13,990 nt of DNA from the NCBI RefSeq assembly GCF_905203285.1, contig NZ_CAJKVK010000057.1:1-13990 (forward strand). Reading direction: 5' to 3'. Source of the DNA: an uncultured Succinatimonas sp. Lineage in GTDB: Bacteria; Pseudomonadota; Gammaproteobacteria; Enterobacterales; Succinivibrionaceae. The translations under genes were made by a program, and so were the position numbers. How positions within the stretch are numbered: position 1 is the stretch's first letter; every line of letters begins with the position of its first letter. The notes under the pieces were generated by a model. The model saw only the letters and a list, made by a program, of their open reading frames with translations, made no database searches and was not told the origin of the DNA. This document shows, one piece after another, positions 6,912-12,916 of this stretch.

Positions 6912-8243
6912 TTACAGCTCGCGTGAGAACCAATCCTTTATTTTTCCAAAGACTGATTTCACTCCGGTCTGTTCGGCACGTTCCGTTTCATAATTGCGCT
7001 CATTCATCACGCTCTTGCCAAAACGCAGCATACCAACGCATACGGACTTATCGGGACCTATCGGTTCTTCCTTAAATCCGGTTACGCCGCGGGCTTTGCC
7101 GATTTTAACTTTCACTACTGAATTTGAGTCAGGAGCCAAGCGGTAAGCGGCAAGCTCCTCAATACCTTTGGTCTTGGCCATTCCACCCGTAAGGACGAAA
7201 CCGGCGCCCAAACTTAAAACCATTCCGTTTTTACGGCTTAAGCTTTCGATTCGATCACGGATTGAATAGAAAATATCTTCAAGTCCCTGATAAATTAAAT
7301 CCGCAAGCTCAAGCTTACTTACGATGCACTCTTCACCCTCTTCGGAGTTATTTAAAGTGATCTTAAAACGACGTTTTTTATCTTCAGGAGACAGCATGCG
7401 CGGGAAGGCTACGCCGTATTCATTCTTAAGCTGCTCGGCTACCGATAAAGGAAGTGCAAAATAAGTGGCGATTCTGCGCGTAATTTCAAATCCGCCGCGC
7501 TCAAGACCGAAAGAAAATACCATACGCTTACGATCGTATACGGTAACGTTAACCGTACCGCCGCCAAAATCAATAAGTCCGACGCCGATTTCCTTCTCGC
7601 CTTCAGTCAAAACGGCATCTGATGCGGCAATACCGTTATAAACCACATGATCGATTAAGACGTTAGGTGAAATCTTCGCTATCGCGCTGCGGAAATTATT
7701 TTCCTGATCGCGGCTGCAACTTATGATGTGAACTTTTACGTCAAGACGCATTGCCGACAAACCGATAGGATTGGTGATGTCGGAAGTGTTTTCCACGGTA
7801 TAAAACTGCGGAATAACATGAATTATATGATGTCCGTCGGTAAGTCTTATCGAGCGCGCATTTTCAATAGCCTTATCACGATCGTATAAAGAAACGATCT
7901 TATTTTGAACGGTAGCGGCACCGCTTGCGTTTTTAGACTCGATATGGCGTCCGGCGATACCCAAAATGCAATGACTTAAATTTACGCCGAACTCTGACTC
8001 AAACACCTGCACAAGTGTTGACAAGCGATTTGATAACGCCGCCAGATCGCTTACGGCACCGTTGCTGATACCGGCAGACTTGGTCTCGCGATAAAACAGA
8101 ACTTTTACTTGTCCGTCATCAAGCACTTCACCGGCAATAAGGCGAATCATGGATGAGCCGATATCGATTGCAACCAGAACTTTCTGGGCGTCAGAGCTGC
8201 GGCGCATCGTTTGATTTTTTCCTGAATTCTGTGAAAACAGCAT
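6912..8243 (-). CDS. ftsA: Cell division protein FtsA
   Basis: Actin-like ATPase that tethers FtsZ filaments to the membrane. It has 443 residues (E. coli 420), with a roughly 20-residue N-terminal extension before the first phosphate motif VAIDIGSS (24-31). The second phosphate motif is LIDFGGGTVNV (223-233), and the adenosine motif is FVLTGGMAKTKG (349-360). The central region carries the family's SHS2 insertion (about 85-170, including IIHVIPQFY). The C-terminal SVFGKIKDWFSREL is the expected amphipathic membrane-targeting helix. AGGAG (8257-8261), overlapping the end of ftsQ, is the probable ribosome binding site. The spacing to the ATG is 13 nt, slightly long. It lies between ftsQ and ftsZ as in most proteobacteria. 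Confidence 0.98.
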   Translation of the reverse strand: MLFSQNSGKNQTMRRSSDAQKVLVAIDIGSSMIRLIAGEVLDDGQVKVLFYRETKSAGISNGAVSDLAALSNRLSTLVQVFESEFGVNLSHCILGIAGRHIESKNASGAATVQNKIVSLYDRDKAIENARSIRLTDGHHIIHVIPQFYTVENTSDITNPIGLSAMRLDVKVHIISCSRDQENNFRSAIAKISPNVLIDHVVYNGIAASDAVLTEGEKEIGVGLIDFGGGTVNVTVYDRKRMVFSFGLERGGFEITRRIATYFALPLSVAEQLKNEYGVAFPRMLSPEDKKRRFKITLNNSEEGEECIVSKLELADLIYQGLEDIFYSIRDRIESLSRKNGMVLSLGAGFVLTGGMAKTKGIEELAAYRLAPDSNSVVKVKIGKARGVTGFKEEPIGPDKSVCVGMLRFGKSVMNERNYETERAEQTGVKSVFGKIKDWFSREL

Positions 8244-8253
8244 CTTCTCTTTT

Positions 8254-9060
8254 TCACTCCTGCTTTTTAGTATTCTTAGTATCTGATTCTTTTTTGTAAT
8301 TTACGGCAAATCCCACGTCATAACGCAAATCAACATAGTTGATTTCATCCAAATTCATCTGTGTTTGACGGTAGACATCAACAAAGCGTCTTAAACGTCT
8401 TAGAATAATATCATTATCATTGTTGCGACCTAATACAAGCTCTGTTCCGTTGGATAAAATCACATGATAACAGCGAATGTTATCAAGATTAACCGCAACA
8501 AGCTGCAGCGGAGCCCTTTTTAATTCTTTAATAAATAATACGGTTTTAGCGTAAACTTCAGGCGCCAAATTATCATGGTAAGCGCTAAGTTTCACCAAAG
8601 AACGCTTAAAGCGGCGCAAATCCGGATAGAAAACCGATTGCGTCTTAGCATCATACAATCCGTTATCTTTCCAAAAAGCGGCAGGCTCATGCTCGACTAT
8701 TGAAACTATAAGGGTGTCGGGCATCTGCTTTTCGATTTCAACATGAGCCACCCACGGGATCTGCGACAATGTATTGAGCACCGGAGATAAATCAAGTGTT
8801 GAAATATTCTCTCCGGCCGTCATTCTGCCGATAATATCGGCAATATCCTTTTTATTAACCGCGTTAAGAACACCGTCAATAACCGTCTGCCGTACGGGCA
8901 TCGCTTTATCGGAAGTCATCATGCCCTTTAAGGTCACAAAACCTACCCCAACCAAAACGACAACCCCGACAAAAAATAAAATGCCGAGGATAAAACCGCC
9001 GCGGCTTAACCCGCGACGTCTAGGATAGGGGCATCGGGCTGATGTCAAGACCTTTTCCAT
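8254..9060 (-). CDS. ftsQ: Cell division protein FtsQ
   Basis: Bitopic inner-membrane protein that links FtsA/FtsZ-stage and late divisome proteins by binding FtsL and FtsB. It has 268 residues (E. coli 276). A basic cytoplasmic tail (PYPRRRGLSRG) is followed by one membrane helix (about 22-44). A periplasmic POTRA-like region follows (about 55-125, with the LxxIPWVAHVEI and PDTLIVSIVEHEP motifs), then the FtsQ/DivIB beta domain ending at YVDLRYDVGFAV. The C-terminus is lysine-rich. It starts 3 bp after the murC stop and its last codons supply the ftsA ribosome binding site. There is no ddl gene between it and murC. Sequence conservation in this family is low; the call rests on topology, motifs and position. 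Confidence 0.95.
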   Translation of the reverse strand: MEKVLTSARCPYPRRRGLSRGGFILGILFFVGVVVLVGVGFVTLKGMMTSDKAMPVRQTVIDGVLNAVNKKDIADIIGRMTAGENISTLDLSPVLNTLSQIPWVAHVEIEKQMPDTLIVSIVEHEPAAFWKDNGLYDAKTQSVFYPDLRRFKRSLVKLSAYHDNLAPEVYAKTVLFIKELKRAPLQLVAVNLDNIRCYHVILSNGTELVLGRNNDNDIILRRLRRFVDVYRQTQMNLDEINYVDLRYDVGFAVNYKKESDTKNTKKQE

Positions 9061-9063
9061 CGC

Positions 9064-10500
9064 TTACAGACCGTTCTTCCATCTGTCCTTAAGAATTCCG
9101 GCGACCTGTACAACGTTACCGGCCCCTTGAGTTAAAACGATATCGTTTTCTTTAACAATGTGATCCAAAATTTCAGGAACTTCAGCAACATCTCGGGCAA
9201 AATGCGGCTCAAGCTTGCCTTTGGCTCTAATGGAACGGCATAAATGACGTCCGTCAGCGCCTTGGATCGGATCTTCACCTGCCGGATAAACCTCAAGAAG
9301 AACGAGCTCGTCAACCTGCTGCAAAACTCTTACGAAATCTTCATATAAATCGCGGGTACGAGTATAACGATGAGGCTGGAAAACCATAACCAAGCGGCGA
9401 GTCGGCCAACCGCGGCGGACTGCGTCAATAGTAGCCTGAACTTCCGACGGATGGTGTCCGTAATCATCAACAAGGCTTACAAGTCCCTGAGGTGACATTA
9501 ACTTGCCGTAACGCTGGAAGCGGCGTCCTACACCGGCAAAATTCTTTAAAGCACGCTTAATCGAATCATCATCAATTCCTTCTTCCATAGCGACGGCAAT
9601 CGCGGCGGCCGCATTCTTTGCCATATGGATTCCGGGAAGGCTCAATTCAATCTTAAGCGGTGAGGCGTTTTTACGTAATACGGTAAAGGTGCAGCCGGCT
9701 TCTTTCTGCTCATAATCGACAACCTGCAAGTCACTTCCCTCAACCGTTCCGTAAGTAACGACCGCGCGGCCTATGCGCGGCATCAATTTACGGATAACCG
9801 GATCGTCATTGCAGACTACGGCAACGCCGTAAAACGGCAGATTATGCAAAAACTCGATAAAAGTATCTTCAAGTTTTGAAAAATCACCGCCGTAGGTTTC
9901 AAGATGATCGGCCTCAATATTGGTAACAACCGTCATCATCGGCTGCAAGTGCAGGAAGGAAGCATCAGACTCATCGGCCTCGGCAATAAGATAACGTGAA
10001 TTGCCTAAACGGGCATTGGTTCCGGCGCTGTTTAAAAGTCCGCCGATAACGAACGTAGGATCAAGTCCCGCCTCAGCGAAAATACTTGAAATAAGGCTTG
10101 TAGTGGTAGTTTTGCCATGAGTTCCGGCGACGGCAATACCGTAACGATAACGCATCAGCTCGCCTAACATTTCAGCGCGTCTTACCACCGGAATGCGTTT
10201 TTCAATAGCGGCGCTGACCTCAGGATTTCCCTGATGAATTGCCGAAGACACAACAACTACGCTTGCCCCTTCGATATTTTCGGCACGATGTCCGATAAAC
10301 ACTTCTATTCCGAGATCTTCAAGACGCTTTGTCACTTTGCTTACGGCGATATCGGATCCTGAAACACTGTAGCCTTCATTGCGCAGAACTTCCGCGATTC
10401 CGCACATGCCGGCACCGCCGATGCCCACAAAATGAATTCTTTTAACTTTGTGCATCAGGGGAATAAATACTTTTTCAACTTCCTGCTTTGCTGTTTCCAT
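9064..10500 (-). CDS. murC: UDP-N-acetylmuramate--L-alanine ligase MurC
   Basis: Cytosolic ATP-dependent ligase that adds the first stem-peptide residue, L-Ala, to UDP-MurNAc. The 478 residues follow the Mur ligase three-domain plan. The N-terminal UDP-binding domain has HFVGIGGAGMCGIA (23-36). The central ATPase has the P-loop GTHGKTTTT (126-134) and EADESDASF (174-182). The C-terminal domain has DDYGHHP (345-351) and FQPHRYTRTR (374-383). E. coli MurC is 491 residues. The start at 10500 gives the usual roughly 20-residue N-terminal extension; an internal Met at residue 16 is possible but less likely by family alignment. The ribosome binding site is weak (GAAG). murG ends 6 bp upstream and ftsQ starts 3 bp downstream. 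Confidence 0.98.
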   Translation of the reverse strand: METAKQEVEKVFIPLMHKVKRIHFVGIGGAGMCGIAEVLRNEGYSVSGSDIAVSKVTKRLEDLGIEVFIGHRAENIEGASVVVVSSAIHQGNPEVSAAIEKRIPVVRRAEMLGELMRYRYGIAVAGTHGKTTTTSLISSIFAEAGLDPTFVIGGLLNSAGTNARLGNSRYLIAEADESDASFLHLQPMMTVVTNIEADHLETYGGDFSKLEDTFIEFLHNLPFYGVAVVCNDDPVIRKLMPRIGRAVVTYGTVEGSDLQVVDYEQKEAGCTFTVLRKNASPLKIELSLPGIHMAKNAAAAIAVAMEEGIDDDSIKRALKNFAGVGRRFQRYGKLMSPQGLVSLVDDYGHHPSEVQATIDAVRRGWPTRRLVMVFQPHRYTRTRDLYEDFVRVLQQVDELVLLEVYPAGEDPIQGADGRHLCRSIRAKGKLEPHFARDVAEVPEILDHIVKENDIVLTQGAGNVVQVAGILKDRWKNGL

Positions 10501-10506
10501 CGTTTT

Positions 10507-11571
10507 CTACTTCACTAATGAATCAATAACTGCGACCACTTCGTCGGTGGCATGTAATGAGGCTTGAGCACGAGCGTTACTTGCCATCTTATCAAGCAAA
10601 GAACGATCATTTAATAAAGGCTCGATAGCCGCCTTTAAGCTTTCCTCATTTAAATCCTGCTGCGCGATGATCTTTGACGCTCCGGCATTTACCATGGTCA
10701 TGGCATTTTTGGTCTGGTGATCATCTACTGCCGTAGGCAAAGGAATGAACACGGCAGGTAAGCCTGCGGCACTAACTTCGGCAACGGTTAAAGCACCTGC
10801 CCTGCAGATAATAAGATGTGCCCACAGATAAACTTTATCCATGTCATTGATAAAGTCGCTTACCTGATAAGAGAAGCTTGCGCCTTTATAACGTTCAAGA
10901 GTAGCCTCGGAATTGCCTTTTCCTGCCTGATGCACGACCTCAATTCTGTCGCCGAACTGCTTTAAAGCTTCAGGAAGTTTTTCATTTAAGGCTTTAGCGC
11001 CAAGCGAACCGCCGACAATCAACACGCATAATTTGCCGTAATTGAAATCGCGCTTTGATTCATGCAAAGCCATGATTTCCTCGCGCACGGGATTACCGAC
11101 AAGCTTTACTTTACTGCCAGAAAAAGCTCCGGGGAAACCTAAAAGAACGCGTGAGGCTAATTTAAACAATAAACGGTTGGTAAGACCTGCAGCGGCATTT
11201 TGCTCATGCAGAACAAGAGGAATGCGTAAAAGATAAGCAGCCACTCCGCCTGGACCTGATGCATATCCGCCCATACCGATGCATACGCCAGGACGGAATT
11301 TTCTTAAAACGGCAAGAGCTTCAAGAATTGATCTTACAAGCATAAAAGGAGCGGTAATCTTTGCTTTAAGTCCGTTGCGTCTTATGCCTTTGACGTCAAT
11401 GTACTCAATATTAAAACCGTGCTTGGGAACTAACATTTCTTCCATTCGGCCGCGGGTTCCCAGCCACAAAATTTCATAGCCGCTCTCCTGCAGCTTTTTG
11501 GCAATAGCCAATGCCGGGAACACATGTCCTCCGGTACCGCCAGCCATAATAAGTACACGCTTATTTTTCAC
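10507..11571 (-). CDS. murG: UDP-GlcNAc:undecaprenyl-pyrophosphoryl-MurNAc-pentapeptide GlcNAc transferase MurG
   Basis: Membrane-associated GT-B glycosyltransferase that converts lipid I to lipid II on the cytoplasmic face. It has 354 residues, nearly identical in length to E. coli (355). Glycine-rich loops are GGTGGHVFP (11-19), GMGGYASGPG (99-108) and GGSLGA (187-192), together with HEQNA (122-126). The UDP-GlcNAc site has RAGALTVAE (257-265) and DDHQTKNA (283-290). The start is GTG at 11569-11571, since no ATG lies in frame before the first beta strand; AAGG is about 10 bases upstream. It is the first gene of its transcription unit. The ftsW/murD side of the dcw cluster, normally just upstream, is absent from the window. 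Confidence 0.98.
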   Translation of the reverse strand: MKNKRVLIMAGGTGGHVFPALAIAKKLQESGYEILWLGTRGRMEEMLVPKHGFNIEYIDVKGIRRNGLKAKITAPFMLVRSILEALAVLRKFRPGVCIGMGGYASGPGGVAAYLLRIPLVLHEQNAAAGLTNRLLFKLASRVLLGFPGAFSGSKVKLVGNPVREEIMALHESKRDFNYGKLCVLIVGGSLGAKALNEKLPEALKQFGDRIEVVHQAGKGNSEATLERYKGASFSYQVSDFINDMDKVYLWAHLIICRAGALTVAEVSAAGLPAVFIPLPTAVDDHQTKNAMTMVNAGASKIIAQQDLNEESLKAAIEPLLNDRSLLDKMASNARAQASLHATDEVVAVIDSLVK

Positions 11572-11597
11572 GGATTAATGCCTTAAACAACTGCAGC

Positions 11598-11637
11598 AGC
11601 AAAAATGTCAAAAACGGGAAAAATGCCGCTTTTTGCT
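11598..11637 (-). repeat. Inverted repeat in the murG leader
   Basis: 8-bp arms AGCAAAAA (11598-11605) and TTTTTGCT (11630-11637) flank a 24-nt loop that contains a short CGG/CCG stem. On the minus strand CATTTTT appears twice. If the candidate murG promoter is right, this folds in the 5' untranslated RNA. It could be an attenuator-like element or only a product of A/T-tracts. Confidence 0.3.
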
Positions 11638-11654
11638 TATTTTTAACAAAAATA

Positions 11655-11663
11655 ATTTTAGCA
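11655..11663 (-). promoter_or_regulatory. Candidate extended -10 promoter of murG
   Basis: On the minus strand TGCTAAAAT is an extended -10 element (TGN plus TAAAAT, 5/6), placing the transcript start about 75 nt before the murG GTG. No good -35 box is spaced at 17 bp, as is common with extended -10 promoters. It abuts the outer arm of the palindrome at 11662-11717, so a protein bound there could control it. Confidence 0.4.
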
Positions 11664-11717
11664 TAGACATAAGGTTGCAAAATTAAAGTCCCATATGAGA
11701 CTTTAATTATGTCTATG
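11662..11717. repeat. Large nested palindrome between murG and the TauE gene
   Basis: Outer perfect 9-bp arms (11662-11670 and 11709-11717) enclose inner perfect 10-bp arms (11681-11690 and 11699-11708). The inner 28 bp around CATATG is palindromic except for one mismatched pair. A 10-nt bulge (11671-11680) lies on one side only. As DNA it resembles an operator next to the murG promoter; as RNA it would form a long stable stem on either strand. I recognise no named element here. Confidence 0.75.
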
Positions 11718-11720
11718 GAT

Positions 11721-11738
11721 AAAACGGCTCCCGTTTTT
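11721..11738 (+). terminator. Terminator-like hairpin (orphan)
   Basis: 7-bp stem AAAACGG/CCGTTTT (11721-11727 and 11731-11737) with a 3-nt loop and a continuing T-run on the plus strand. It follows the nested palindrome by 3 bp, but no gene on the plus strand precedes it. It is partly bidirectional, since the minus strand also reads four T's after the stem. It could end a small RNA or antisense transcription from murG. Confidence 0.45.
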
Positions 11739-11948
11739 TGTATGAGATTATTGCTGTTTGCTTGAAAAATATCAGGTTATTGTAAGTATCAATAAATTTA
11801 TGAATTATAACATTTATATCGTTTTTTAATAACTGCTTTTATCCCTTCTTTATACATAAAATCCTTGTTAATTAAGCCCTGCTGAAAATATAAAAAGCGC
11901 TAAGTGTTGATGGAAAAGAAAATGCACCGACAGACCCTTTTTCATTAG

Positions 11949-11976
11949 CGGACATTTAATTTTTACGTTCTATACT
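11949..11976 (+). promoter_or_regulatory. Candidate promoter of the TauE/SafE gene
   Basis: -35-like CGGACA (11949-11954) and -10 TATACT (11971-11976, 5/6) with a 16-bp spacer, about 40 bp before the start codon. A short ACTAA/TTAGT inverted repeat overlaps the -10 and the start-site region. Identified by consensus match only. Confidence 0.4.
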
Positions 11977-12014
11977 AATTTAAAAGGTTAGTTTAAAAAT
12001 TTGCAGAGTTTCCC

Positions 12015-12734
12015 ATGGTTCATGAAATTATCATCTGCATTATTTTCTTTGCCGCAATGCTTATTAATGCGGTTACCGGTTTTGCCGGCAATCTTTTAGC
12101 TATGCCTACGACCATACAGCTTATCGGTATGACCGATGCAAAAGTAATGTCGACAATCGTGGGAATTATCACCTGCGCCGTTATTGCAGCACTAAATCCA
12201 AAAGCCATTAACTGGCCTGAAATTCTAAAAGCCATCGTGCTGATGATTCCGGGGATCTTATTTGGACTATACCTTTTTTACAATGTAAATTACCATTTTC
12301 TTCTTTACGTTTACGGTACCGTTATCCTTGTCATTGCCCTCAAAAACTTTTTTACCCGCCCTCTTGTTTATAAGATGACTTTACCGCTTGTACTAATCAT
12401 TATGACAGGAGCCGGAATCTTGCACTCTTTATTTGTATCAAGCGGAGCTTTCATGGTCATCTATGCCATGCATACTTTTAAAGACAAATCCGAATTTCGC
12501 GCCACTATGGTGGTATTAGGCGCTTTTTTAAATATTTTGCTACTTTTTCAGGAGATTTTTGCCGACGAAATTACTTTTTATAATACCGGATTAAGTGTTG
12601 CCGTTTTAATTCCTTCCTTACTTGCCATTTTCATCGGCAATCGCCTACATAAAAAATTAAGCGGTTCAAGATTTTTTCTTTTAGCCAATATCCTATTGCT
12701 GATATCAGGATTGGTTTGTTTCTTTAAAGCGTGA
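12015..12734 (+). CDS. TauE/SafE family (DUF81-type) sulfite/sulfonate-like membrane transporter
   Basis: An integral inner-membrane protein of 239 residues, almost entirely hydrophobic, with about eight predicted membrane segments (roughly 4-26, 41-60, 71-89, 93-111, 117-152 as two, 161-179, 190-209 and 215-236). The two-repeat pattern of the TauE/SafE family is visible: a first-helix motif INAVTGFAGNLLAMP (17-31) and a repeat-two counterpart, HSLFVSSGAFMVIYA near 137-151, followed by FRAT. Family members are linked to export or uptake of sulfonates, sulfite or other small organic anions; nothing here shows the substrate. The ribosome binding site is weak. It is the only intact plus-strand gene and has no partner enzyme beside it, so context does not help. 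It is slightly shorter than the usual roughly 250-260 residues but looks complete. Confidence 0.8.
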   Translation: MVHEIIICIIFFAAMLINAVTGFAGNLLAMPTTIQLIGMTDAKVMSTIVGIITCAVIAALNPKAINWPEILKAIVLMIPGILFGLYLFYNVNYHFLLYVYGTVILVIALKNFFTRPLVYKMTLPLVLIIMTGAGILHSLFVSSGAFMVIYAMHTFKDKSEFRATMVVLGAFLNILLLFQEIFADEITFYNTGLSVAVLIPSLLAIFIGNRLHKKLSGSRFFLLANILLLISGLVCFFKA

Positions 12735-12752
12735 TCAAATATTCAATTTGAT
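12734..12752 (+). terminator. Hairpin at the end of the TauE gene
   Basis: Perfect 7-bp inverted repeat ATCAAAT/ATTTGAT (12734-12740 and 12746-12752) with a 5-nt loop, starting on the last base of the stop codon. No T-run follows, so it is a poor intrinsic terminator. It may stabilise the 3' end. Confidence 0.3.
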
Positions 12753-12809
12753 TGTAATCAGAAATTTATTGAAAAGATGAGTTAAAAAAGATTTTATAGA
12801 ATGCAAATA

Positions 12810-12857
12810 GGGCCGCAAGAGGCAAACTTTCATAAAACGACATAGAAAGTGCGGCCC
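12810..12857. repeat. GC-rich bulged inverted repeat in the convergent spacer
   Basis: GGGCCGC (12810-12816) pairs with GCGGCCC (12851-12857), and ACTTTC (12826-12831) pairs with GAAAGT (12845-12850). The result is a 13-bp stem with a 9-nt bulge on one arm. Neither strand has a clean T-run directly after it; the minus strand reads TATTTGCATTC. It may be a degraded terminator of the autotransporter gene or an intergenic repeat element. Confidence 0.55.
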
Positions 12858-12866
12858 AAATCGGTA

Positions 12867-12909
12867 TAAGCGTCAGTCATGAGCTTTATAGCTTTGTGAC
12901 TTACGCTTA
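12867..12909. repeat. Inverted repeat just after the autotransporter stop
   Basis: 13-bp arms (12867-12879 and 12897-12909) with one mismatch and a 17-nt centre that can pair a further 3 bp. On the minus strand it starts 7 nt past the barrel stop codon. It would fold at the 3' end of the autotransporter mRNA, but there is no terminator T-run. Confidence 0.5.
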
Positions 12910-12916
12910 AATTTGG

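Larger units (their letters stand above)
11572..12014. other. Divergent intergenic region between murG and the TauE gene
   Basis: 443 bp of AT-rich DNA with no credible gene. It holds the candidate murG promoter, a repeat pair in the murG leader, a large nested palindrome (11662-11717), a terminator-like hairpin (11721-11738) and the candidate promoter of the plus-strand gene. In 11740-11945 I see nothing definable beyond AT-rich sequence and a 12-codon ORF without a ribosome binding site. Confidence 0.7.

Noticed and set aside
11910..11948. 12-codon ORF upstream of the TauE gene as a leader peptide
   Set aside because: There is no ribosome binding site, no run of regulatory codons and no attenuator hairpin after it, and it lies upstream of the candidate promoter.
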